64,000 nt of DNA from Serripes groenlandicus (Eukaryota; Mollusca; Bivalvia; Cardiida; Cardiidae): positions 27,616,859 to 27,680,858 of the forward strand of contig JASEVX010000007.1 of the NCBI GenBank assembly GCA_031761405.1, in the 5' to 3' direction. The number at the start of each line of letters is the position of its first letter. Positions within the stretch are counted from its first letter, which is position 1. The notes under the pieces were generated by a model. The model worked only from the letters and a program-made list of their open reading frames with translations, did not search any database and was not told where the DNA came from. Shown here piece by piece: positions 52,901 to 60,292 of this stretch. A program made the position numbers and the translations under genes.

Positions 52901-55321
52901 GTAACTGAAATTTCAATGACAAACATGTGCATATATATCATTCAGTGAATCAATTGAAATGTATCTTTTGTTTAAATCAGGAGATTTGTGAAAGCAATAT
53001 GCCTATAAAAGCATTTGTCCGTGTGATTAAATTTCTAGCTTTCTTACAAATCTATCTCTAAATCAGACATACAAGTATAGTGTCCCGGATATCTAAAGTG
53101 TTCTCTTAGATGTGTTTAACCCTTTCCCACATACAACAAATTTGCAGCAGACGACATTGAAAATATACACGTAAAATATGAAAAAAATCTTTATAAATTT
53201 AAGTATAATTAGAGTTGAAAACATTGTGGCCAAAGGAGAAATTTCTCGTTTTGAGCAGTTTCTTCTTTTGACACAATGTTTTCAAAAGTCTGCAAATGTG
53301 TCGGAATGCGTCTGCAAGTGGGAAAGTATTCTCTTAGATTTGTTTAAAAACCATCATATCAGCTTCACACCTTTTAATACATAAAAGTTGTCGTACAAGA
53401 GATGGCGCTCGGTCTAACTACAGCAAACATCGTCTATAACAAAACAAATACTTGTAACCTACGTGCGAGACGAATCTTCTCTTTGATACGACATACAACA
53501 AATCTGCAGCAGATGATTTTGTGATTCTCTATGCAAAACTAGAGAAAACCCTAATTTATTTAAAGAGACTTAAAACGTTACAGGATAAATAAAAAGAAAT
53601 GACAATTACTCCTTTTTACAACAATGTTCGCAAAATTCGTTTTCTGTATTTGCATGTCGAAACGGGTTAATGTGCATTGAGCATGAAATACAAAACAACT
53701 CTAAAGGGAGATAAATCAGAAAATGTGGTCCGACTTTCCTCCAACACTTTAGGCCCCTTTGTGGAAATTGTGGAATCCTAATGCAGACCAATTAAATTGC
53801 GGTATCTAGTCAGTTTCCAATAATATCAAAAAGTAGCCCTAACTATGAGACAAATTCCCCCAAATCAAATTTGCCCTTGGACAACTCGCCTCTTCCTTCA
53901 TGAATGTATCTTATATACGCTCTTTAACCCTTTCCAACATACATCAAATCTGCAGCAGACGTCTTTGGAAACTTTAACCCTTTCCCTCATACGACAATTC
54001 TGCAGCAGACGACTTTGAACATATTTTGTCAAAATATAGAAAATCTCTATAATTGAATGGATAACCTATGACTAAAAGTGGAAAAGATTGTGGCAAAAGG
54101 AGAAATTGCTCGTTTTGAGCAATTTCTTCTTTTGTCACTATGTTTTCAAAATGCTGTCTTCTGCAGAGGCGTCATACAGCGTATGTATGAGGGAAGGGGT
54201 TAATTAATAAAGGCAAAAATATGAAACATCTCGATATATATAAGAAATGTTGATTATTGAAAAGAGTTGTTAACATTGTGGCTCATGAGGCGTCAGAAAA
54301 CGTCTGTATGAGGGAAGGTGTTATGCTTGAGACGTTATTATAAGTGTAGATGACGTTCATTGCGTTTGCCAGAATGTTTCCAAAGTCGTCTGCTGCAATT
54401 ATGCAATATTTTGGCTAACGAAATATCGAATGACGTAAAGCACTTACTTGTCTGTTGGCTTTGAATTGGGACAAATCGATTAGTAAATCTGATGTGTCGT
54501 CTTCTCGGAAATGTAAACGCTTGATGAAGGGAGCTAACTCGTCTTGACTTTCGTTGATTCTGAAAGATTATAAAAAACAGAGATGATTTACCCATTTCCT
54601 GATGAGTTGGTTTGATTGTTTGTTTGAAGCGTTATCGCCGCTTTCAACAGTATTTCAGTTAACCCTTTCCCTCATACGACAATTCTGCAGCAGACGACTT
54701 TGAACATATTTTGTCAAAACATAGAAAATCTCCATAATTGAATGGATAACCTATGACTAAAAGTGGAAAACATTGTGGCAAAAGGAGAAATTGCTCGTTT
54801 TGAGCAATTTCTTCTTTCGTCACTATGTTTTCAAATAGCCGTCTGCTGCAGAGGCGTCGGAAAGCGTCTATAAGAGGGAAAGGGTTATACCACAGAGTGT
54901 CCTGGATTAGTGACCATTACAACTGCTCGGTTTATCCTGAAACCAGCGAGTCCGTCGTAATGCTAACCCCGCAGTCCTGAGCTCCAAGCAGGGAAGACTA
55001 TTACCACAATTCTTTAAGTATTTCTTGTGACCTGGCGGAGGAGCGATCCCGCGACATCCCGAGCTTCTACTTATACACCACCGAGGCTCTACTTATACAC
55101 CACCGAGGCTGTCCCATTTCGTGAAATTGTAAAAAAGAAATCGTGTGTATTTACGTGTCTAAATTATACGTGTGAAAGCTCGAGCCGAAGGCTCGAGCGA
55201 AGCACGCCTATAGGTTACCCGTACGAACACATCATACGAGATCAAAACAACGAGAATTCAGTACAATCTTACTGTTTTTCACATATCAAATCTCAACCCC
55301 ATATCACTTTTTTTCGGCCAT
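34750..55321 (-). CDS. Gene B: CNBD2-like protein, at least 16 exons
   Basis: Minus-strand paralogue of gene A. Recognised exons: 54559-54448, 52904-52830, 52036-51948, 51377-51304, 50414-50338, 48651-48568, 47726-47656, 46727-46650, 45999-45939, 43906-43846, 41923-41686, 40883-40744, 39110-38989, 37414-37337, 35678-35544 and 34914-34750. All have GT-AG borders and consistent phases. With the two carried bases they give 554 codons including the stop. The first CNBD has VIVRQNHPASAFYFILSGA and the cassette KGHTFGELAIINGTKRNSTV, which keeps F-G-E-L-A and the arginine. The second CNBD-like barrel is split by an insert of about 165 residues, shorter than in gene A. The start is uncertain: a 14-bp exon at 55321-55308 fits phase and context, otherwise exon 1 was missed or lies outside. 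Function by family only: cAMP binding, perhaps sperm or cilium related. Confidence 0.78.
35544..35678 (-). CDS. Gene B exon 15 (second CNBD-like, cassette region)
   Basis: 135 bp, acceptor TTTCAG|G and donor GAG|GTAAGA. It encodes GLSDIIIGEQPSFSVVSKGA, DCILINKHFYLEHASDRLMN, EMRQE. As in gene A, GL replaces GE and the binding arginine is absent. Confidence 0.93.
35763..37336. other. Gene B intron 14
   Basis: AT-rich; contains the palindromic element at 36897-37017. A weakly repeated pair, AAGCAATAAAATGGTAAATA at about 35955 and AAGCAATAAAATGATAAAAA at about 36370, suggests local duplication (35900-36500). Confidence 0.45.
36897..37017. mobile_element. Small palindromic MITE
   Basis: GTTGTCATTTCATAAAGTTT then TATTAAAC at the left is mirrored by GTTTAATAAAACTTTATATG then AAATGACAAC at the right; about 28-30-bp ends, 121 bp overall. 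Confidence 0.85.
37337..37414 (-). CDS. Gene B exon 14
   Basis: 78 bp, acceptor TTTCAG|G and donor TTT|GTAAGT, phase 0 to 0. It encodes DANTDETVDLNPEFVLVHTL then TKGQVF. Confidence 0.92.
37459..37674. mobile_element. TTAACTCTTTCAGCG MITE, diverged
   Basis: Ends TATCTCTTTCACTGCCGAAT and GGCAGCGAAAGTGTTTAA with central CAGGTGAGACAGCTCG...GAGCTGTCTCACCTG. Its right TTAA is the left TTAA of the next element. Confidence 0.82.
37671..37900. mobile_element. TTAACCCTTTCCC MITE
   Basis: Starts TTAACCCTTTCCCTCATATA, ends ATATGAGGGAAAGGGTTAA. 230 bp with central AAATTGCTC-AAAAC-GAGCAATTT. Inserted at the shared TTAA of the neighbouring MITE. Confidence 0.9.
38345..38572 (-). repeat. SINE copy, inverted, nearly full length
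   Basis: TTGATTGGGGTTTAACGCCG is the 3' tail, GGGGTTCGAACTCACAACCT the B box and CTACCGACTGAGCTACCGGA the A box, all in reverse. Confidence 0.85.
38627..38840. mobile_element. TTAACTCTTTCAGCG MITE
   Basis: 214 bp, TTAACTCTTTCAGCGCCGAA to TTTGGCGCTGAAAGAGTTAA, with central palindrome CAGGTGAGACAGCTCGTTAC then GAGCTGACTCGCCTG. Confidence 0.92.
38989..39110 (-). CDS. Gene B exon 13 (variable insert)
   Basis: 122 bp, acceptor TTCTAG|C and donor AGG|GTAATT, phase 1 to 0. It encodes AVKSRDRRASMLNEEEAELG, GFQPHIRTIQEDLDPSAAKK, R. Gene A's counterpart (exon 14) is 51 bp shorter. Confidence 0.85.
39180..39325 (+). repeat. Second SINE family copy
   Basis: AGTGGTTATAATGTCTGCCT and GTGCAGGGTTCGATCTCCGG are tRNA-like boxes, followed by GGCTTCCCTGCACTCAGGGT. 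Confidence 0.65.
39336..39607. mobile_element. GAGCCGTCCC-type foldback element
   Basis: Full length: GAGCCGTCCCGCGAGAAAAC to TTGGTTTTATCGTGGGACGG then CTC, about 270 bp. A local GCGGACT triplication lies near 39526. Confidence 0.88.
39750..39930. repeat. Degenerate CCCTTTCCC-family MITE
   Basis: GTTAACTCTTCCCAATATAC then AATAAATCTGCCGCAGAGGA; the right end is poorly kept near TCAAAAGTCAACTGCG. Confidence 0.5.
40250..40742. repeat. 40-bp minisatellite abutting gene B exon 12
   Basis: About 12 copies of ACAAACAAAGGCCAATAACG then TGAAAAGCATACAACTTCT. The last copy reaches the exon 12 splice donor (GT at 40743-40742). Open frames on the minus strand (for example 40714-40229) are repeat products. 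Confidence 0.95.
40744..40883 (-). CDS. Gene B exon 12 (variable insert)
   Basis: 140 bp, acceptor TTTCAG|T and donor CTAG|GTATGG, phase 2 to 1. It encodes NVDLSQMESGRYLEDEHRYG, KPRKCQTSEDTVDKKDGKRT, ITRSEGL. Charged, probably disordered. A 40-bp minisatellite begins at the donor. Confidence 0.85.
41190..41332. mobile_element. CCCTTTCCC-family MITE, short
   Basis: TTAATCCTTTCCCACATACA to GTATGTGTGAACCGGTTAAA, with CTGCAGACGACTTTTG; internally deleted. Confidence 0.7.
41384..41567. mobile_element. CCCTTTCCC-family MITE
   Basis: TTAATCCTTTCCCACATACA to TCTGCATGTGGGAAAGCGTTAA. The two copies at 41190 and 41384 are neighbours in the same orientation. Confidence 0.75.
41686..41923 (-). CDS. Gene B exon 11 (variable insert)
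   Basis: 238 bp, acceptor CAACAG|A and donor CAA|GTAGGT, phase 1 to 2. It encodes QEQIMLTDRRELSLKQTDFR, RILPQLRIPLNPDMEEEDVD, MQTNGRPLPFRHPNDNFDTE, STASSQQTISRIPNLWPF. Equals gene A exons 11 and 12 fused; no intron after GRPLPF. Confidence 0.88.
42191..42385. mobile_element. 195-bp MITE filled with GAGATATCTC palindromes
   Basis: Perfect 16-bp ends ATGGCAAGCCGTTTTA (42191-42206) and its inverse (42370-42385). Between them are about seven copies of the palindrome AGAGATATCTCT or a close variant, spaced about 18-22 bp. Confidence 0.85.
42588..43612. repeat. 34-bp minisatellite (gene B intron 10)
   Basis: About 30 copies of GGGTATTATAATAGTCATTC then TTGCACACATGTAA. A/T variants at one site (TATTATAA versus TATAATAA) are mixed through the array. 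It runs on the 3' side of exon 10. Confidence 0.97.
43846..43906 (-). CDS. Gene B exon 10
   Basis: 61 bp, acceptor TTACAG|G and donor AAAA|GTGAGT, phase 0 to 1. It encodes GSVQVLKKLKKVEAFAWKKK. Confidence 0.9.
44640..44783 (-). repeat. Second SINE family copy, inverted
   Basis: GCCAAGGGTGGAAAGCCATT and CCACTACATCACCGAGGCGG in reverse orientation, with a local CCCAGA triplication (44727-44745). Confidence 0.6.
44830..45060. repeat. Tandem duplication beside the 24-bp array
   Basis: Two copies of about 114 bp containing CAAGACGTCAATGC, TTGACAATCTGG and GCCACAACAG, ending in the CACACACAGAGTCA unit that then amplifies. Confidence 0.9.
45040..45892. repeat. 23-24-bp minisatellite (gene B intron 9)
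   Basis: About 36 copies of CAGATATACAAACACACACA then GAGT, with ACCACACAGAA variants. A 317-codon plus frame and several minus frames arise from the repeat and are not genes. Confidence 0.97.
45939..45999 (-). CDS. Gene B exon 9
   Basis: 61 bp, acceptor TTACAG|A and donor TCA|GTAAGA. It encodes KNANVIIRDSNISEWIIIVK then S. Strands of the second CNBD-like barrel. Confidence 0.9.
46650..46727 (-). CDS. Gene B exon 8b
   Basis: 78 bp, acceptor TTTCAG|G and donor TTTAA|GTAAGT, phase 2 to 2. It encodes SLKCLASWPIHILPQNPNKC then QFLFFK. Forms one exon with 8a in gene A. Confidence 0.9.
46772..46984. mobile_element. TTAACTCTTTCAGCG-family MITE, diverged
   Basis: Left TTTAAACCGTTCGCTGCCAA, right TTCGGCAGTGAAATAGTTAA; centre GGGAGCTCATAACGAGCTGTC. 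Confidence 0.75.
47656..47726 (-). CDS. Gene B exon 8a
   Basis: 71 bp, acceptor TTTTAG|G and donor CTGAA|GTAAGT, phase 0 to 2. It encodes DYHKIFMAGGVKNISDPDQE then IFL. Confidence 0.92.
48005..48222. mobile_element. TTAACCCTTTCCC MITE
   Basis: TTCACCCTTTCCCTCATATA to GTCGTATGAGGGAAAGGGTTAA; about 218 bp. Confidence 0.85.
48568..48651 (-). CDS. Gene B exon 7 (phosphate-binding cassette)
   Basis: 84 bp, acceptor TTTCAG|G and donor CAG|GTAAAT. It encodes ELAIINGTKRNSTVIAKETC then EFLSISVQ. With exon 6 gives F-G-E-L-A and T-x-R-x-S-T-V, close to the canonical cAMP-binding cassette. Confidence 0.92.
48725..48848. repeat. 30-bp minisatellite
   Basis: Four copies of GGACAATCTGTTCAAACTAT then GGACACATA. 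Confidence 0.9.
48913..49173. mobile_element. Interspersed repeat with ATACCCCCAG ends
   Basis: ATACCCCCAG at 48913-48922 and CTGGGGGTAT at 49164-49173 are inverted. The body has AAGGGGTCATAACTCATTTA and a GACCGACCGACCGACAAG run. Similar repeats are common in bivalve genomes by my recollection. Confidence 0.7.
49422..49626. mobile_element. TTAACCCTTTCCC MITE, internal deletion
   Basis: TTAACCCTTTCCCTCATATA to GTATGAGGGAAAGGGTTTAA. Part of the central palindrome is missing. Confidence 0.85.
49723..49952. mobile_element. TTAACCCTTTCCC MITE, inverted
   Basis: TTAACCCTTCCCCTCATACG to ATATATGAGGGAAGGGGGTT. Opposite orientation to the copy about 100 bp before it. Confidence 0.85.
50338..50414 (-). 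CDS. Gene B exon 6
   Basis: 77 bp, acceptor TTTCAG|T and donor GGG|GTAAAC, phase 1 to 0. It encodes VVVMVMDEDIKFARPVAHLY then KGHTFG. Confidence 0.9.
50465..50676. mobile_element. TTAACTCTTTCAGCG MITE
   Basis: TTAACTCTTTCAGCGCCAAA to TTCGGCGCTGAAAGGTTTAA with CAGGTGAGACAGCTCGTAAC then GAGCTGTCTCACCTG in the centre. It lies just upstream of gene B exon 6. Confidence 0.9.
51304..51377 (-). CDS. Gene B exon 5 (CNBD beta-barrel)
   Basis: 74 bp, acceptor TTTCAG|A and donor GCAG|GTATGT. It encodes YESKRVIVRQNHPASAFYFI then LSGA. Confidence 0.95.
51544..51596. repeat. Inverted repeat
   Basis: GTGAAGACTCTGG (51544-51556) and CCAGAGTCTTCAC (51584-51596). A related sequence, GTGAAGGGTCTGGCGAGG...GAGTCTTCACTTAAC, occurs at 63256-63298. 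Confidence 0.75.
51948..52036 (-). CDS. Gene B exon 4
   Basis: 89 bp, acceptor TTTCAG|G and donor GAAAA|GTAGGT. It encodes VTLALRNIKSYAEYPNRMQK then KIAEVGLYE. Confidence 0.92.
52655..52808. mobile_element. Foldback element with ~46-bp imperfect ends
   Basis: ATGCAGTAGCAATACATGGC at the left is mirrored by GTATTGCTACTGCAACATTAT at the right. Both continue into GCTTTGTAT-type sequence and a CTACTCGGAGCG / CGCCTCGAAGTAA pair. Confidence 0.75.
52830..52904 (-). CDS. Gene B exon 3
   Basis: 75 bp, acceptor TTTCAG|T and donor TCG|GTATTT. It encodes LRIPDEAKRILSKELEERTD then KEVYS. Confidence 0.9.
53116..53330. mobile_element. CCCTTTCCC-family MITE
   Basis: TTAACCCTTTCCCACATACA to TGCGTCTGCAAGTGGGAAAG; inner part has GCCAAAGGAGAAATTTCTCG. 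Confidence 0.75.
53923..54203. mobile_element. TTAACCCTTTCCC MITE inserted in an older copy
   Basis: 53932-53973 is a solo end (AACCCTTTCCAACATACATC). A complete inverted copy starts with TTAACCC at 53974 and ends GAGGGAAGGGGTTAA at 54203. Confidence 0.85.
54448..54559 (-). CDS. Gene B exon 2
   Basis: 112 bp, acceptor TTTCAG|A and donor CAA|GTAAGT, phase 2 to 0. It encodes INESQDELAPFIKRLHFRED, DTSDLLIDLSQFKANRQ. DL-x-x-D-x-SQF-x-A matches gene A exon 2. Confidence 0.87.
54659..54887. mobile_element. TTAACCCTTTCCC MITE, inverted
   Basis: TTAACCCTTTCCCTCATACG to CTATAAGAGGGAAAGGGTTA. About 100 bp upstream of gene B exon 2, next to a SINE-tail fragment (GCCGCTTTCAACAGTATTTC). Confidence 0.88.
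54893..55112 (-). repeat. Second SINE family copy, inverted
   Basis: Reverse of the family at 39180: CTGAAACCAGCGAGTCCGTC, GGAGGAGCGATCCCGCGACA and a duplicated CTTATACACCACCGAGGCT at the right end. Confidence 0.6.
55170..55195. repeat. Short hairpin
   Basis: AAGCTCGAGCCGAAGGCTCGAGCG, arms GCTCGAGCC and GGCTCGAGC. Confidence 0.6.
55308..55321 (-). CDS. Candidate gene B first exon (14 bp)
   Basis: Minus strand GCAAAATGGCCGAAAAAAA then GTGATA gives M-A-E-K plus two bases, phase 2, exactly what exon 2 needs. The start context resembles that of gene A (AAAATGG). The donor GTGATA is weak, and gene A's long N-terminus would be missing. Alternative: the real first exon is elsewhere. Confidence 0.25.
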
Positions 55322-56050
55322 TTTGCTTCCGGTCTTACTGGACGGACAAATTATCGTAACCTATTCATTTCGTAACCGGTAAAACCCACAAACACGATAT
55401 TCGTATGTTCTGACAAATCAAAAAATACTTAGAACTAGAGAAAAAAATTAAATTAAATTCCTTCTTGATAAGGAATGAAAACAAGGAATCTGATATGTGA
55501 TAATTTGCGTGTAATTGCACTCGTTTTTATTTTTAAAATAATATTTTCTCAACCGGAAGTAAACACATCCAAATGTGACGTCATTGCAACGAAAGTAACG
55601 TCATTGTAAGGCAAGTAATAAATAAATAACGAAAGGAAAACCACAGGAATGGTAGGAAAAGATAGTTCGACTCGTCACAAATGGATTTCATTCACTGGAA
55701 GGACTTTATGAAGGCTAAGTCGACTATTCTTATGTACCTGTCATCATTATTTCATGGAGTTTATATCTTTGCAATATAGAAAAGCAATAAACACTTGAAA
55801 ATGATTGTAAATATTTCAACGGAAGTTATCGTTCGTTACACTGGCCTCGGATTTTATTTTAACTGAAAAGGACGAACAATTCTGTTTCTGTATCGGCATA
55901 GCTTCATTTCAAGGTAAGCTATTTATTATATCAATAATTTGCTTTAAAATATAACTTCATTTCTAAATTATTTGTTAGTATCTGGTGGGAACGTTCCACG
56001 ATGCTTTCGTCACATCGCGTGACGTCACATGGTGTGTATCGTTTTTGTCT
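55310..56050. promoter_or_regulatory. Candidate promoter with ETS, CRE, YY1-like and X-box-like motifs
   Basis: GGCCATTTTGCTTCCGG at 55316-55332 (YY1-like plus ETS), GTAACCGGTAAAAC at 55372-55385 (near-match to an RFX X-box), ACCGGAAGT near 55553, TGACGTCATTGC near 55576 and GTGACGTCACATGG near 56020 (CRE). A splice-donor-like CAAGGTAAGC on the plus strand at 55912-55921 could also belong to a divergent gene. Motif match only. Confidence 0.4.
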
Positions 56051-56403
56051 GTATCTGTCATTTGAAGCCGAAGCCGTCTTGTCAAAGTTGACTCCACTCA
56101 AGAAAATAGCTAAACTATCATATCTTCGACTGTCTAGTTGTATTGACTTTAAGATGTTTATCTATATATTGCAGTAAATGTAGCAAACAAACAAAACTAC
56201 AGTCAATTTCAAATTATTTGCCTTCAATTTACATTATTGTTTTACATTGTACAGTTTAACAGTTTATGTTTATGACCTAGTCTTTGTCAAATCATGAAAG
56301 TATGACCAGAATCAGTTCACCCTGGTTTTGGGGTATATAGTAAATGTCTTAAGCCATATATCCTCCATCCTGAAAGAGAGGAAAACACTTTCATGCCTTC
56401 AGA

Positions 56404-56945
56404 TGAGTCTATTGTTTTAAAGAAATGGTGTTATATGTGGACTATCAGTAATACACATAACTTTTCTTTCAACAGACTGAATTTCTAGTAGTTTCATCTT
56501 TTTTTATCCAAAATGTGTTTATTGATCAAACTCAAATGAGTCCATTGTTTTAAAGGAATGATGTCAAATGTGGGCTATCAATAAAACACATTATTTTTCT
56601 TTCAACAGGCTGGATTTCTAGTAGATTCAGCTTTTTTTATCCAAAATGTGTTTATTGATCAAACTCATATGAGTCCATTGTTTTTAAAGAAATGATGTCA
56701 TATGTGGACTATCAGTATAACACATTACTTTTCTTAAGACAGGCTGCATTTCTAGTAGATTCATCTTTTTTTTAACCAAACTTTGTTTATTGATCAAACT
56801 CAAATGAGTCATGATTGTTTTAAAGAAATGATGTCATATGGGGGCTATCAGTAAAACACATTACTTTTCTTTCAACAGGCTGAATTTCTAGTAGTTTCAT
56901 ATATTCTTTTTATCCAAAATGTGTTTATTATTCAGATTGGACAAA
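56404..56945. repeat. 134-bp tandem repeat, about four copies
   Basis: TTTCTAGTAG recurs at about 56484, 56617, 56751 and 56887. Units share ATGTGGACTATCAGTA, CTTTCAACAGGCTG, TATCCAAAATGTGTTTATTG and CAAACTCAAATGAGTC. Confidence 0.92.
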
Positions 56946-58734
56946 CTTGGTACTAAGAATTTAAACATTATTTTCTCTAGGTTATTTTAAATACTCTGCA
57001 TGTATGTATTCAAACAACATTTACAAAAGATTCAACATCTATTGACAGCACTATTTTCATACTTGGGAGCACAACAACCAATGATGTCATAATTAATGTC
57101 AGTTATATTAGTCATCCAGTGACCTCACATAAGTGTTCTGTCCTCTGATATAACTGAAATACCACAGAAATGTATCTGTTTTCTATGTAATTTATTGTGA
57201 AATCCATTTTTCTGTGTGAAATTGTATAATCTATACAATAGAAATGGTAACATTTAAATTGGTATACATTCATTGTAACAAAAAATATCTTATACTTTAC
57301 TGGTAATAAAATTACACATATTTTCATGAACTGCTGCTCAAAATAAAAACCTATACTGTAGTTAAATGGTAAAACACCTGGTCTAACAAGAGTTCTAAGA
57401 TCAAATATCAGCAGGTACATGTTTTAAAAGAAGCAACTAAACTTAACAATGTATACATGAAACAATTATGTTGTGGGGAGTTGTCTTACTTAAACACTTA
57501 TTACATTTTTATCCAGGCTTCTAGTGAAAATAGTTTACTCCCTGTACCCTTTTCAAAAGCTTTTATAATTGAGCAATAACAATTAAAAAAAGGAACAGTT
57601 ATCAACATTGATAACTCTGAGAATCTGTACATGTTCAAGGTTTGATCCAGCTTTGATAACCGTTCTAATATCAAAGTTTTAACAAAATTTATCTTCTGGA
57701 AAATCCATTTCTCTGTTTGTACTTTTTATAATTTCTTTATTTGCTATAAACATACTGTTTATTGTTTTATGCAATAAGATATATATTGAATACATTTATC
57801 AGATCTTTCATTATCCATTTTTTTTCAAACAACATATTTCAGATACATGTATATATAATCAGTTGTTGACACTAAGTCTGGTACTTATTAACAAATAATC
57901 TGATGCTGTTTCATGTTTTACAAATTAAAAACCAGAAAGGAGATAGGGGTTCAAAGTGAAAATGTTGTTGAATAGGAACATATTCAGATTAGTCACAGAA
58001 ATCAAGTAATTTACATCAGACAAGGGGCTAAACTTTACCCTTTCCAACATACATCATTATAAATGGGACTTTTGAAAATATTTGTCAAAAATTACAGTTT
58101 TCTCAGTCTGTATGCATAGTACGTGTTCTCATCTTAAATTGTCTCAAGATTATACATTCAGCCAGATCATGCAAAGTTAGCCATCTGCATTGGAAGATTG
58201 TTGTGTGGAGTATTTTAGTATTCTAGAAAGCCAGGGGAAAATGTTAGGTGAACTGAAGTACCATTGAAAGTAATGTTAAGCGCAAGTCATTCAATCAACC
58301 ATGGTAAGAGTCAGTTTCCAATTATATGTATTACTAGTTTACAAATAACTGGCATTTGTAAAAATAAATCAGAACATTCTTCAATGCCTTCTAGTGTTGT
58401 TTTCCATCAACATCCTTGGAAATCTTACAGTCTGTTACAATCCTGACCTAATAAAAAATAAAACAGATATATATGTACAAATTAAACTTAAATGCATGCT
58501 AAGTTTCGTGGGGTTTTTTTCAATATGTTTTTCAAATTCTGTTTTTGTAACTTTGTTGGGGGAGAGACAGTGCTTAATTAATTTGTTTTTGCTTTCACAC
58601 GACCTAGGCTTTGCCTATTAACATATTAGTAATACTTATGGTGACCAATAATCCCTAACGGAATGGGTATGATTATTTTGTTTATTTGTTTTGTTATTCA
58701 TACTATATGGATTCACATATTCAAGTTATCAACT
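56946..58734. other. Unassigned AT-rich region
   Basis: No exon found on either strand. SINE-like fragment at about 58150-58300 (GCATTGGAAGATTGTTGTGT). Confidence 0.5.
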
Positions 58735-58852
58735 AAGTCTTTTCCACATACAGATGCTTTATGACACATCTACAGCAGACGCTTTATGACGTATCTACAT
58801 CAGACGCTTAATGACGCATCTACAGCAGACGCTTTATGACGTATCTACATCA
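58735..58852. repeat. 28-bp minisatellite derived from a MITE end
   Basis: Four units of CAGACGCTTTATGACGTATC then TACAT or TACAG. The unit equals the ACGCTTTCTGACGCCTCTGCAGCAG part of the CCCTTTCCC MITE terminus. Confidence 0.85.
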
Positions 58853-60292
58853 GACACCATCATTTCTAGCTTATAAAGAGGCTAAAACCTCATTTAGGCG
58901 CACCGAAATATGCGCTCGCGAAATGCATGAGAACTCAGGTAATCGTTTAAAGGAACGCATTCAAAAGTCTCGTAACGCTCTCTTTTCGATGGTTGGCCAG
59001 GGGGTTAATCCACAGGGAGTAAATCCAATTGTTTCAGCAAACCTTTATTGCAAGATTATACTACCCATCCTCCTATATGGATCAGAACTTTGGAACAATA
59101 TGACGACCACCGACTTAAAACAGATCGTAATATTCCAACATTTTGTTGCAAAGAAATTACAGGGATTTGCAAGAAGAACTAGATCGGATATTGCAGAGTC
59201 TATGCTAGGTCTATTTAGAATAAGCAGTCTTATAGAGACAAGAAAATTAATGTTTTTACACAAAATATTGTGTTTACCAGAGGCTTGCATTACAAAGGAA
59301 ATATTCATTAGAAAATATTTCATGTACCTCTCAGACAAAAATTCCGTCACTCTTGGATTTATCCCTGACATATGCCGTACAGTTATTAAGTACAACTTGC
59401 AGCCTATTCGAAATAACTTCTTTTGTGACAACTCACTTCCCTCCAAATATTCATGGAAGAATACTGTCCGTAATGCAGTTCGTGTACGAGAACAGCTAAT
59501 GTGGGATGATCGTTTGTCTATCAACCCAGATTGTGCCTTCTTCCGCCTTTTGCATCCGTATATCCATCCTTGCATAATATACAGGGTATCCAAATATAGC
59601 TCATTCAGATCAACCATGAATACAATAGCTAAAATATGGTCACGTCCCGTCTTAACATGTAATACAGTCTGTACTGAATGCGGCAAAACATTTCAGGAAG
59701 AGCTGGGCCACATTCTATCTGAGTGTACTCTAATAGAAGAAGCGAAATCGCACTTAAAATTGGAATTATCATCCAAATATGGAACTACATTTGCCGATGA
59801 CCTCTTTGAACAGGATAGCTTGATATTTACGCTACGTATATTAGGCGCGCCAATATTCCCATACCTTGACGAGCTCGATAACCTACAGCTGCTAGATTGT
59901 ACCTTTAGATACATATACCGGTGTCTTCAAATGTATTACTCTGGTTAAAAGCGATATATTGAAGCACTGGTATGTGCCAGCACCAAACGAGCACTATATA
60001 TTTATTCTCTGCAAAACTGCATGCATGCTTTATACATAGTATGTAAATGACGATCTGTCATGCGTGTATATACATTGATTAACATTATTTTCTTATGGTT
60101 TTTTTTTTTTGTTTTTTTTGTTTTGCTGTTTTTCTTTTTCTTCTCCTTCACAAATCCAACTATGGATAATCTTTAACCTGCATTGTTGTTTGTTTGTATT
60201 TCTGTTAATCGTGAAAAATTGTACATGTACTTACAATATCTCCTAGAAAGGGGGCAATAAAGAAATGGTATGGTATTGTATTGTATTGTACA
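58853..60292 (+). mobile_element. 5'-truncated non-LTR retrotransposon
   Basis: A frame open through 58836-59948 encodes the C-terminal part of an ORF2 protein downstream of the reverse-transcriptase catalytic centre: NGV/GLNP-like VNPIVSANLYCKIILPILLYGSELW, an ARRTRSDIAESMLG region, and a zinc-knuckle-like C-x2-C-x8-H-x4-C (CTECGKTFQEELGHILSEC). The RT catalytic motif and endonuclease are missing. The 3' UTR has AATAAA at about 60257 and ends in GGTATTGTATTGTATTG, a short tandem tail typical of CR1/Jockey-like groups. The frame is intact, so the copy is fairly young. Confidence 0.85.

Noticed and set aside
57484..57580. Possible exon ending TTTAA|GTAAGA on the minus strand
   Set aside because: The only frame giving the needed phase has stop codons directly upstream.
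58836..59948. Host gene of 370 codons
   Set aside because: It matches the C-terminal part of non-LTR retrotransposon ORF2 with a zinc-knuckle-like motif and a TATTG tail.
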